A program made the position numbers and the translations under genes. Positions 42,829 to 51,523 of a DNA stretch of 64,000 bases are shown here, piece by piece. How positions within the stretch are numbered: the first letter of the stretch is position 1; each line of letters begins with the position of its first letter. The notes under the pieces are model-generated. The model was given only the letters and a program-made list of their open reading frames with translations, had not been told where the DNA came from and did not search any database. This stretch comes from UBA8752 sp036159995 (lineage in GTDB: Bacteria; Bacteroidota; Bacteroidia; Flavobacteriales_D; Sanyastnellaceae): positions 39,171 to 103,170 of the forward strand of contig JAYYEI010000037.1 in the NCBI GenBank assembly GCA_036159995.1, in the 5' to 3' direction.

Positions 42829-43117
42829 GATGAAGGGCCGCAAATGTATGCAAAGTTCTCGACGTGGGAGGAGATGGTGCCCGCATGCGAACCTGCCCTT
42901 GTCCGTGGATGTCACAGGGCGAAAAAATTATCAAGGGGCTCCTTGACGCAAAATAAGATTCGACGAAATGATAAAATACGTCGACAAAAAAGGAAGATTT
43001 CAATTAAATGACGATGTATAGTTTGTAAGCGTCGATGCTTTTGACAAAGTCCTCGACTAAATTCACAATGTCCTCTTATCAGGACCGAAACCGCGTTAAC
43101 CAAATCGCTTGACAATG
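42829..43117 (+). promoter_or_regulatory. AT-rich leader of the giant surface-protein gene
   Basis: A 289-base region, strongly AT-rich from about 42920, in an otherwise GC-rich window. It holds three inverted repeats: TCAAGG-GGCT-CCTTGA (42931-42946), TCGACG and CGTCGA 13 bases apart (42960-42984), and GTCCT-CTTATC-AGGAC (43070-43085). TAAATTCA (43058-43065) is the best -7 candidate, with TTTTG at 43039-43043 upstream, giving a leader of about 45 bases. The left direct repeat (43093-43112) ends five bases before ATG 43118. Confidence 0.45.
43093..43112 (+). repeat. Left copy of a direct repeat flanking the giant gene
   Basis: GCGTT, one base, then ACCAAATCGCTTGA. The 14-base core (43099-43112) recurs exactly at 51451-51464, also preceded by GCGTT. 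It lies just upstream of the start codon. Confidence 0.6.
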
Positions 43118-46100
43118 ATGTCCAAGTCCATCAATCTGGTCACGGCCCTCCTGTGCTGTCTGACCACCGTTTTTGCCCAGCAACAGATCGCTGTGAACTC
43201 TGCACCGGCCCCGGAAGGTTATGACATTTCCGTGGAGGTGGTCAATGAAAACATTGGCATCCTCGTTGGTGCCCTTGGCGTGACTGACCTGACGGGATAC
43301 AGCACCACCCACCTCTATGTGACCATGGATGGTCCGGACGACTTTCTGTCTTCGGTGTCGGGTGATGTGACCAACCCCACCTACATCAACTCAACGACGA
43401 ACTTCTACAACGCCGCGTTGGGTGCTGGAGTCCCGAATGGCATCAACAGCCTGCTCTTTCCGGTTTATCCCGACCTCGCCTACGACACGTGGGTGACGAT
43501 CGGTCTGGAGGGCACGCCCAATGCTTTGGCCGGTGAGGCCAACGTGAGCACGGTGCAATCCACGGACAATCCCTGGTTCACCAACTTCGATCCGGGTGGA
43601 GGCCTCCCCGGGGGCAACATCGCGATTGATGATGCCATTGGTGGCGCATGGTATGCTTTGAATGGAGATGCCAACGGGGTCGCCGGAGACGATCTGAAGG
43701 TGCTCGCCGGACAGTTCACCACCACCGGTGACATCAGCGGTCAAGTGTACGTCCAGGTCTTCATCGGAGGCGATGGCTCCAATGAGTTTCGGGACACATT
43801 CTACTTCGGTGCCGGTGCTCCGGAGCCAGGTTGTACGGATGAGACTGCGTGCAATTATGATGCTGAGGCTTCCGAAGACGACGGCTCTTGTACGTATCCC
43901 GATGCCACCAATCTCGATTGTGACGGCAACTGCTTGAACGATGCGGACGCCGATGGGATTTGCGATGAGGATGAAATCCCGGGGTGCACGGATGACGCGG
44001 CTTGCAACTTCGACGCCTCCGCGACGGATGACGATGATTCTTGCGCGTTCGCCGATGCCGGTTATAACTGTGATGGAAATTGCCTGGCCGATGCGGACGG
44101 AGATGGAGTCTGCGACGAGTTCGAGGTGCCGGGTTGTACGGACGATTCGGCCTGCAACTTCAGCGACTCCGCCACGGATGATGATGGGTCCTGTACCTAC
44201 CCGGTGGCCGACAACCTGGACTGCGATGGCAACTGCCTCAACGACGCCGATGGCGACCTCGTGTGTGACGAGGATGAGGTGGGTGGTTGCACCGACACTG
44301 GTGCCTGCAACTTCAGCGGGTCTGCCACCGATGACGACGGATCCTGTGAGTACCTGACCTGCGCCGGCTGTACCGACGCCACAGCGTGCAACTACGACGC
44401 CGCCGCCACGATTGACGATGGAAGCTGCACCTACACGGATGGCCTCTGCGAGACGTGTGAGGACGGTGTGATTGTCGACAACGACGGGGACAACGATGGC
44501 ATTTGTGACGCGGACGAGACGGCCGGTTGTACCGATCCCGCGGCCTGTAACGCGGGCGACTTCACAGACACCGACAACAGCCTTTGCCTCTACCCGGAGG
44601 ATGTCAACAACGGCGCCACCAACCTGGACTGTGATGGCAATTGCTACAACGATGCTGACGGTGATGGCGTGTGCGACGAGGATGAGATTCCGGGTTGTAC
44701 CGACGAAAACGCCTGTGACTTCAGCGCGTCCGCCACGGACGACGACGGGTCCTGTACGTACCCCAACGACATCTACGGTCTCGATTACGTGGACTGTGAC
44801 GGCGAGTGCCTCAATGATGAGGACGGGGACGGCATTTGCGATGAGGAGGAGCAGGCTGGATGCACCGATCCGGAGGCCTGCAACGCTGGTGATTTCTCCG
44901 ACACGGACAACAGCCTCTGCGAATACGCTAGCGACATCTACGGGGTCGACAACGTGGACTGTGACGGCGAATGTCTGAACGACGCGGACGGCGACGGCGT
45001 CTGCGACGAGGACGAGATTCCCGGTTGTACCGACGAGCTCGCCAACAACTATGATGCTTCCGCAACGGACGACGACGGTTCCTGCACGGGCTGTACCAAC
45101 CTGATCGCCGACAATTATTACGACGGTGCGGATGTCGATGATGGCACCTGCATCATCTCCGGGTGTACCGATCCTGATGCCTGCAACTTCTTTGCGGCAG
45201 CCAACAACGAGGACGGCACCTGCCAATACCCGATTGACCTCTACGGTATCGGATATGTGGACTGCAATGGAGGCTGCCTCAATGATCTCGACGGGGACGA
45301 GATCTGCAATGAAGATGAGCTTTTGACGCCTGAAGGGGGTGCCATCGAAGTGGCCCTGGCCGACGGCGCTCCGATCGACAGCTCGGCTGCCTTGCTGGAA
45401 GACGCCGTGGAAAGTCCTTCAGTCGACCTCATCGCCGGTCTCATCATGATCGGTCTTGGCGACCTCGTGGGAGGCGCCGTCGAGGATGGTGCTTGCGGCT
45501 CCATCTTCTTGCCCACCAATCTGGCTTGGGACGGTGCCGGCTACAACCTGAACACCCTGTCCCAAGAGGTGCTCGGTGACCTCATCATCGGACACGTCTT
45601 TCCGGGGCTCTGCGAGCTCATGACGGAGGGGGGCGTGTACGCCAATTATTATGGTGAAGAGTTCACCTACACCGAAGCCGGTGGAGAGCCCCGTCTTGTG
45701 AATGCCGACGGCGACGCCTTCCCGGTGGAGTACGGTCACTACCAGTTCAATGGCAGCAGCTATCTCTATGGTCTGGGTTCCGTCATCCCGCTGGACAGTG
45801 CCGACCCCTGCCTAGGCTGTGCCAGCCTTGACATCGATGGAGATCTCGCTGACTACACTGTGGAATGTGAGAGTGAGCTGGTGGAGGCGACGGCGGCCGA
45901 CGCGACCGCATTTGCCTGCAATGATCTCGAGCTCGATGAGGTGGTGACGGTCAAGGGTCGTGCCGACGGCCGCAATCAGATTTGCACCGGTGGAGGGACC
46001 ACGCAGGGTTGGAATGCCCTGACCGCCGGGGATGACCCGAACTTCAACAATGGTCCGGACGCCCTGCTTCAGTTCTACGACATCAATGGAGACATGAGCC

Positions 46101-49100
46101 AAGGGCACTATTTCTTGGAAGACCCGGCCAATGGCGGTGTGAGCTTCACGCAATTCGAGAATGGCACGGCCATCCTCGAGGGCGTCGTGATGGACTCGGG
46201 TGATCCTGACCTCAAGCTGGAGATTCACCTCTTCTTCGAGGGACGTACCATGGGTGCCGATTGGGCCGGAGGCTTCAAGAACGACTACGGTTGCACGGTC
46301 AACACCGATCTCTGGCAGATGTACACGCTGAACAATGACGCTTCGTACGCTGTGGGCGGACCGGGAGCATGGCAGTTTGGTACACTCCTCCACTTCAATC
46401 ACCAGCCAGCCAGTGAGTACTTCGGTTTCCAGTTGGGTGCTGGAGCGAACAACCACAACTGCGACGACAACGGATTCTCCGGGTGGTTCAGTTGGAGCGG
46501 ATCCATCGCGGGTGAGGATGCCTTGGGCTTTGCTGGTGACGTCATCGCCACGCTCGAGCCGAACTGCGACTTCGCCACTGACTGTCAGGAGGGAGAGTAC
46601 GTCGAGTTCCACTACATCGCCTTCGATGACCAGTGCAACGTCGCTACGGAAGTCGTGCAGATGGTGACGCGTGACGATGTGACCGCCCCGACCTACGTGT
46701 CCGGAGGCGAGGATCTCACCATCACCTGCGACGAGAGCGAGCAATGGCTCATCGACAACCCGGCAGACGCTGAAATCGTCTTGTTTACCGACAATTGTGA
46801 TGACAGCGAGTATGGATGTGCAGGCGGATTCGATCCGAACACCTCTGGGTTCGCCGACGGCAATACCGTTTATGTGTGCGTGGAGCTTGTGGGACAGACC
46901 ACGGCCGAGTACACGGCCAGCAGCTGCCGCGTCCTGAACCGGACCTGGGTGGCCACGGACTGCTTCGGCAATCAGACTTACCACGTTCAGGCCATCACAA
47001 TTGAAGACGATACGGCCCCGGACGTCTCTGTGACCGCCCCCGCTGACGTGACCCTCAATGTCAACGGTCTTTGCTTCGTGGACCTCGATCCGAGCAACAC
47101 GGGTGTGGCCGGCACAGCGTATGGCGACAATTGTGATCTGGCGGACACGGGTCTCCATTACAGCGATGTGGTGGTGGACAGCGTCAGCACCGGCTGCTAC
47201 AGCATCATCCGGACTTGGACCGCCATGGCCACGGACAGCTGTGGCAACGCCGCGGTCTCTTCCGATGACCAGCGGATCGACATCGAGGACTTGATTGCTC
47301 CGTCTTTCCTCGCCGAAGGCGTGGATACGCTGGAGTGCGACCTCTGGGGTGCCTGCGATTACGACTACCTGAACAGCGTCGGCCTCGTCTCTGTGACCGA
47401 CAACTGTCAGCTGAGCCACGTGGAGGTCGTGTGCACCCCGCTCTCTGCCGGTTGCTGGAATGATTACATCCTCGACTACACCGCTTACGACCAGTGTGGG
47501 AACAGCAGCATGTTCCAGCAGATCGTGGTGGTGGTCGACCAGACTCCGGCTGAGTTTACCCTGGCTTCTGCGGATTACACGCTTGAATGCAGCGACGCCA
47601 GCCTCACCGGGCTGGTCCAGCATGAACTCGGTGAGTTTTATGCCGTACCGGAGTTTACGCCGGGAGATGGCATGCATGCCGAGGCCATGGACAACTGTGA
47701 CGCCGAGGCTGTGGTCACCTACAGTGACCTGATCCTCACGACGCCGTGCCTGCAGGAGTACACCATCAAGCGGACCTACAGCACAACGGACTGTTCCGGC
47801 AACTACGCCGAGCACATCCAGTACATCACCATCGAGGACACCACCGCTCCGGAGTTCACGGCCTTCCCTGCCGACGCCACCGTCGAATGTGACGCCGTGC
47901 CGGCCGTGGCCGATCTCGGTACGCTGGCTTCCTCGGACAATTGTGATCCTGTGGTGGACATCGCCTACCTCGGTGAAGTCCGCACCGATGGTGCCTGCGA
48001 AGACACGTATACCCTCACCCGAACCTGGTCCACCACGGACTGTGCCGGCAACTCTCACCAACAGAACCAAACCATCGAGGTGCAGGACACGACCAGTCCC
48101 GAGCTCTCCATCGAGTGCCCGGCTGACCAGATTCACGCGAACGTCTGTTTCGCGGACGGTGATTTGAGCATCGCCGGAAATGGTGAGCCCAGTTGGGAGG
48201 TCAGCGACAACTGTGACGGAGACGTCGCCGTATCCTACACATACAGCGATGTGGCATTGGCCGATTGCAGTGACGGCGACGGTGCCGACGAGGGCAGTTA
48301 CACGGTGACCCGGACGTTCACGGTAACGGCCGAAGACAATTGCGGCAATTCCACCACACTCAGCTGTGACCAGGTCATCACCTTCACGGATGAGGAGGCC
48401 CCGATGTTCGACGGCAATCCCGATGAGCTCTATCCGGCGCCCATCAGCTGCGGTGATATGCCCGATCCATATGACATCGGCATCCTGCCGCTTCACGCCA
48501 GTGACAACTGCGACAGCGAGCTGTCTTACGAGATTTCCATGGCCTTCCTGACCTCTGGTTCCTGCCCCGGCACCTACGTCCGAATCTGGACTGCCTATGA
48601 CGACTGCGGCAATCAGGCGGAGAGTGCAATCCAATATGTTGCCACCGTCGATACTCTGGCACCCGAGTTCGACTTCTGCCCGGAGGACATCACGGTGTAC
48701 CTCGATGAGAACTGCAGCACCGACGCCAGCACGGAAGTGACCGGGATGGCCACCGTGTCCGACAACTGTGACGCCAATCCTGACGTCTGGTTCGAGGACA
48801 TCAGTTTCATGGACCTGCCGAGCACTTGCGACACGGATGGTGCCGACTACGTGTATGATTCGGAAGATGCCGAGCACAACGGTTCCTACGAGTTCACCCG
48901 TGTTTTCTACGCCGAAGACGCCTGTGAGAACGAGAACTGGAAGGCGGACAGCTACTGTGAACAAACCATTACGGTGCTCGACGCGACAGCCCCCACCATG
49001 ACGGTGGAATGGCCGGCGGACCGTGAGGAGCTCCTGGGATCTGATTGTGATGCGGACCTGAGCCTCGACTTGGTGACGGCTTCCGCGACAGACAATTGCG

Positions 49101-51427
49101 ACGGCGACGTGACCATCAGCATCTACCACAGCGACGGCGCTCCGCTCTACTCCTGCGATGGGTCAGATGGCACCGCCGAGGGCAGCTACACGTTCACGCG
49201 GACGTGGACGGCCATCGCGTGCGATGACAGCGGCAACGAGACGGTCGAGACCCATGAGCAGCAGTTCACGGTTCACGATGAGATCAATCCCGTGGTGACC
49301 ATCAACGGTCCCGTTGACTACACTGGCAATCTGGCGGCTGACTGCACCGTCGATACGGCGCCAGGCGCCGCGGGTGAGGCCACGGCTTCCGCCACGGACA
49401 ACTGTGACAGCGACGTCGCCATCGACATCACCTACGAGGACTCCGCCCCGGAGTACACGTGTGACGATTCCGACGGCAACGCCGAGGGCAGCTACACGTT
49501 CACGCGGACGTGGACGGCCACGGCCACCGACGACTGTGGCAACACGAGCAGCGACTCGCACGCTCAGACCATCACCGTGTCCGACGTAACCGCTCCGGAA
49601 CTCAGCGCCGAGGCCCCTGCTGACGCCGTGGTGGAGCTTGACGAGAACTGTGAGGCCGACCTGAGCACAGATGCGCTCGGATACGCCACGCAGACCTCCT
49701 CCGACGGCTGCGACTCGGACCTCACGGTCGAGACGGACTACAGCGACAGCGTCCCGGAGTACACGTGCGGTGGAGATGACGACCAGCTCGACGGCAGCTA
49801 TACGTTGATCCGGACGTTCAGCTTCACCGTGACGGACGACTGCGGCAACAGCACTTCGACCAGCGTCGATCAGTTGATTACGGTGCAGGACAACGTGGAC
49901 CCCACCCAGACCATCGAAACCCTCGATGCGGTCACGCTCTACCTCGATGGAGAGTGTGAGACGGACCGCAGCGGAGCCGCCACGGGGGTTCCGGCAGTCT
50001 CCACAGACGACAATTGCGACAGCCATGTGGCCAATGTGTTGACCCACAGCGACAGCCCGAATGTCTACACCTGTGATGGCGGAGACGGTCTTGCCGAAGG
50101 CAGCTACACCTTCACGCGGACTTGGACCAGTGTCGCCACGGACGATTGTGGCAACGAGAACACGGTGACCACCAGCCAGGACATCACGGTCCTCGACGAG
50201 ATGGCCCCGCAGTTCACGGCCACCTGTGACATCGCCAATGGTGAGGTGGTGGAGTACGCCTGCGGCGACGACAACCAGAACGGAATCAACGACATCTTCG
50301 ACTTCATTGACATTCCGCTCGCTTGTGATGTGGATTACGCAGACAACTGCGACAGCGATGTGACGCTCGACTTCTCCTCCGTGGAGAGCGGCTACCTGCC
50401 GACCGAGGACATCGCCAACTACTGCATGCCGGCCGATCCGGAGGCCACCGAGAATGGGGAGACCTGTGACGACCGTGATCCGGAGGCCATCCGCCTGTTC
50501 AACTTCCCGAACGGCGAATCCTTCACGCTCGTGGAAGGTGGCAGCAGCATCATCGAGATTGCTCCGGACAGCACGATGCACATTTTGCTCGAGACCGAGG
50601 ATGGCAACGGCGGCGGCTTCATCTTCGAGGCCACCTACGAGGGCGGTCACGACTGGAACGAATGGCTCGCCTTGCCGGGAATGCACTCCTACAAGAAGGA
50701 CTGCGCCGACATCTTTGCGGGTATCGAGATCTGGACCGAGTGGATCTACTACATCATGGACAATGGTACCATGACGGGTACAGGCACCTTTGCGGGCTCC
50801 TCGTTTGACCTCGCCCACCAGCCGGTCAACGCCTTCTATGGCCTGCAAATTGGTGAGGGCGCCAACAACAAAAACGAGAACTATGGTGGCAGCGCTTGGT
50901 TCTTCTACACGGGTGAGCTCGTGGTTGACGGTGTGAGTCAGGGAGCCCTCTCCTCCTCCGGTGACATCTTCTTTGACATGGACTGCTGCCTCGGTTGGCA
51001 GATCGATTACAGCTACACCATCACGGACGACTGCGGAAACAGCACGGACTTCGCCTACACCGACCTCGGTACGGGTGAGTTCGACAACCTCGACAACGTG
51101 ACGGTGAGCGGCGGTGACCACACGCCGATTGACATCACGGGCGGCGTGAGCAGCCTGAAGGATCCGATCCGCATCACCGGTCTCCAGCCTAACCCGACCA
51201 ACGATTACAGCACGCTGGGCTTCGTGGTGAACAACAACATGCGCCTGCGCATCGACCTGTACACCATGAGCGGACAGTTCGTCCAGGAACTGTTCGACGG
51301 CAATGCGAGCGAGGACGTCCAGTACGTGCTCGACATCGACGCCAACAGCCTGTCCGGAGGCATGTATCAGGTCCGCCTGAGCAGCTCCGACTATGTGGTG
51401 GTCAAGAAGCTCCTGGTGTCCGAGTGA
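43118..51427 (+). CDS. Giant multidomain surface protein with type A T9SS sorting domain
   Basis: About 2,769 residues from ATG 43118 (an adjacent ATG at 43115 and a TTG at 43109 are alternatives). Order: signal peptide (1-22); an N-terminal beta-domain (to 237); 11 Cys-rich GCTDxxACNYD modules, most with TSP3-like Asp-rich loops such as DADGDGVCDEDE (238-736); a degenerate fasciclin-like domain (about 738-900, IFLPTNLAWD, LGDLIIGHVFPG); a beta-domain (about 980-1,138); 13-14 HYR/Ig-like modules (about 1,148-2,380, DNCD...TRTW...DDCGN...TAP); a second copy of the 980-1,138 domain (about 2,458-2,615); and a type A sorting domain (about 2,676-2,769). Probably a calcium-stiffened surface adhesin exported by T9SS. 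No enzyme motif is seen. Confidence 0.9.
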   Translation: MSKSINLVTALLCCLTTVFAQQQIAVNSAPAPEGYDISVEVVNENIGILVGALGVTDLTGYSTTHLYVTMDGPDDFLSSVSGDVTNPTYINSTTNFYNAALGAGVPNGINSLLFPVYPDLAYDTWVTIGLEGTPNALAGEANVSTVQSTDNPWFTNFDPGGGLPGGNIAIDDAIGGAWYALNGDANGVAGDDLKVLAGQFTTTGDISGQVYVQVFIGGDGSNEFRDTFYFGAGAPEPGCTDETACNYDAEASEDDGSCTYPDATNLDCDGNCLNDADADGICDEDEIPGCTDDAACNFDASATDDDDSCAFADAGYNCDGNCLADADGDGVCDEFEVPGCTDDSACNFSDSATDDDGSCTYPVADNLDCDGNCLNDADGDLVCDEDEVGGCTDTGACNFSGSATDDDGSCEYLTCAGCTDATACNYDAAATIDDGSCTYTDGLCETCEDGVIVDNDGDNDGICDADETAGCTDPAACNAGDFTDTDNSLCLYPEDVNNGATNLDCDGNCYNDADGDGVCDEDEIPGCTDENACDFSASATDDDGSCTYPNDIYGLDYVDCDGECLNDEDGDGICDEEEQAGCTDPEACNAGDFSDTDNSLCEYASDIYGVDNVDCDGECLNDADGDGVCDEDEIPGCTDELANNYDASATDDDGSCTGCTNLIADNYYDGADVDDGTCIISGCTDPDACNFFAAANNEDGTCQYPIDLYGIGYVDCNGGCLNDLDGDEICNEDELLTPEGGAIEVALADGAPIDSSAALLEDAVESPSVDLIAGLIMIGLGDLVGGAVEDGACGSIFLPTNLAWDGAGYNLNTLSQEVLGDLIIGHVFPGLCELMTEGGVYANYYGEEFTYTEAGGEPRLVNADGDAFPVEYGHYQFNGSSYLYGLGSVIPLDSADPCLGCASLDIDGDLADYTVECESELVEATAADATAFACNDLELDEVVTVKGRADGRNQICTGGGTTQGWNALTAGDDPNFNNGPDALLQFYDINGDMSQGHYFLEDPANGGVSFTQFENGTAILEGVVMDSGDPDLKLEIHLFFEGRTMGADWAGGFKNDYGCTVNTDLWQMYTLNNDASYAVGGPGAWQFGTLLHFNHQPASEYFGFQLGAGANNHNCDDNGFSGWFSWSGSIAGEDALGFAGDVIATLEPNCDFATDCQEGEYVEFHYIAFDDQCNVATEVVQMVTRDDVTAPTYVSGGEDLTITCDESEQWLIDNPADAEIVLFTDNCDDSEYGCAGGFDPNTSGFADGNTVYVCVELVGQTTAEYTASSCRVLNRTWVATDCFGNQTYHVQAITIEDDTAPDVSVTAPADVTLNVNGLCFVDLDPSNTGVAGTAYGDNCDLADTGLHYSDVVVDSVSTGCYSIIRTWTAMATDSCGNAAVSSDDQRIDIEDLIAPSFLAEGVDTLECDLWGACDYDYLNSVGLVSVTDNCQLSHVEVVCTPLSAGCWNDYILDYTAYDQCGNSSMFQQIVVVVDQTPAEFTLASADYTLECSDASLTGLVQHELGEFYAVPEFTPGDGMHAEAMDNCDAEAVVTYSDLILTTPCLQEYTIKRTYSTTDCSGNYAEHIQYITIEDTTAPEFTAFPADATVECDAVPAVADLGTLASSDNCDPVVDIAYLGEVRTDGACEDTYTLTRTWSTTDCAGNSHQQNQTIEVQDTTSPELSIECPADQIHANVCFADGDLSIAGNGEPSWEVSDNCDGDVAVSYTYSDVALADCSDGDGADEGSYTVTRTFTVTAEDNCGNSTTLSCDQVITFTDEEAPMFDGNPDELYPAPISCGDMPDPYDIGILPLHASDNCDSELSYEISMAFLTSGSCPGTYVRIWTAYDDCGNQAESAIQYVATVDTLAPEFDFCPEDITVYLDENCSTDASTEVTGMATVSDNCDANPDVWFEDISFMDLPSTCDTDGADYVYDSEDAEHNGSYEFTRVFYAEDACENENWKADSYCEQTITVLDATAPTMTVEWPADREELLGSDCDADLSLDLVTASATDNCDGDVTISIYHSDGAPLYSCDGSDGTAEGSYTFTRTWTAIACDDSGNETVETHEQQFTVHDEINPVVTINGPVDYTGNLAADCTVDTAPGAAGEATASATDNCDSDVAIDITYEDSAPEYTCDDSDGNAEGSYTFTRTWTATATDDCGNTSSDSHAQTITVSDVTAPELSAEAPADAVVELDENCEADLSTDALGYATQTSSDGCDSDLTVETDYSDSVPEYTCGGDDDQLDGSYTLIRTFSFTVTDDCGNSTSTSVDQLITVQDNVDPTQTIETLDAVTLYLDGECETDRSGAATGVPAVSTDDNCDSHVANVLTHSDSPNVYTCDGGDGLAEGSYTFTRTWTSVATDDCGNENTVTTSQDITVLDEMAPQFTATCDIANGEVVEYACGDDNQNGINDIFDFIDIPLACDVDYADNCDSDVTLDFSSVESGYLPTEDIANYCMPADPEATENGETCDDRDPEAIRLFNFPNGESFTLVEGGSSIIEIAPDSTMHILLETEDGNGGGFIFEATYEGGHDWNEWLALPGMHSYKKDCADIFAGIEIWTEWIYYIMDNGTMTGTGTFAGSSFDLAHQPVNAFYGLQIGEGANNKNENYGGSAWFFYTGELVVDGVSQGALSSSGDIFFDMDCCLGWQIDYSYTITDDCGNSTDFAYTDLGTGEFDNLDNVTVSGGDHTPIDITGGVSSLKDPIRITGLQPNPTNDYSTLGFVVNNNMRLRIDLYTMSGQFVQELFDGNASEDVQYVLDIDANSLSGGMYQVRLSSSDYVVVKKLLVSE
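43829..45325 (+). repeat. Eleven Cys-rich GCTD modules in the giant gene
   Basis: Eleven modules begin GCTD or GCTN, with the pattern GCTDxxACN(Y/F)(D/S)xxATxDDGSC. Most are followed by a DCDGxCLNDADGDGxCDEDE loop that should bind calcium. Modules 6 and 8 have the variant ACNAGDF and TDTDNSLC; modules 9 and 10 have lost one Cys. The mix of variants suggests stepwise duplication. Confidence 0.85.
49175..49214 (+). repeat. Exact 40-base repeat, first copy
   Basis: Identical over 40 bases to 49481-49520, one module (306 bases) downstream. It encodes AEGSYTFTRTWTA. A third, diverged copy starts near 50095. Confidence 0.85.
49481..49520 (+). repeat. Exact 40-base repeat, second copy
   Basis: The partner of 49175-49214. 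The 306-base spacing equals 102 codons, one HYR-like module. Confidence 0.85.
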
Positions 51428-51443
51428 TTCCAGACTAGAGAAA

Positions 51444-51464
51444 GCGTTTCACCAAATCGCTTGA
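51444..51464 (+). repeat. Right copy of the direct repeat flanking the giant gene
   Basis: GCGTT, two bases, then ACCAAATCGCTTGA, 17 bases after the giant gene's stop codon and just before its terminator. It matches 43093-43112 except for the one-or-two-base spacer. Confidence 0.6.
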
Positions 51465-51467
51465 GGC

Positions 51468-51503
51468 GGAAGCCGCTCCCAGTCGGGGGCGGCTTCCTGC
51501 TTT
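51468..51503 (+). terminator. Terminator of the giant gene
   Basis: GGAAGCCGCTCCC and GGGGGCGGCTTCC form a 13-base stem with one T-G wobble around AGTC (51468-51497), followed by TGCTTTC. It lies 40 bases after the stop codon. Confidence 0.75.
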
Positions 51504-51511
51504 CATGGGGT

Positions 51512-51519
51512 TACCTTCC
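51512..51519 (+). promoter_or_regulatory. -7-like element before the GT9 gene
   Basis: TACCTTCC is followed by four bases (GGCC) and a GTG at 51524. It favours that GTG over the ATG at 51542. Confidence 0.4.
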
Positions 51520-51523
51520 GGCC

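Larger units (their letters stand above)
46560..50250 (+). repeat. HYR/Ig-like tandem modules in the giant gene
   Basis: About 13 modules of 80-110 residues, each with a DNCD turn, an R-T-W or R-T-F strand, a DxCGN turn and an ITVxDxxAP strand leading into the next. Modules around 49-50 kb are the most alike and share long identical DNA stretches, so they were probably duplicated or converted recently. Confidence 0.8.

Noticed and set aside
43829..45325. Regularly spaced repeats that might suggest a CRISPR array or minisatellite
   Set aside because: The repeats are in frame, vary at silent and coding positions, and encode the Cys-rich GCTD modules; there are no constant direct repeats with unique spacers.
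43391..51121. Three long minus-strand frames (43391-45226, 45812-49129, 49163-51121) under the giant gene
   Set aside because: They mirror the repeat structure of the plus-strand gene and change frame at its domain borders. The Val/Ile/Gly-rich translations have no start signals or known motifs.
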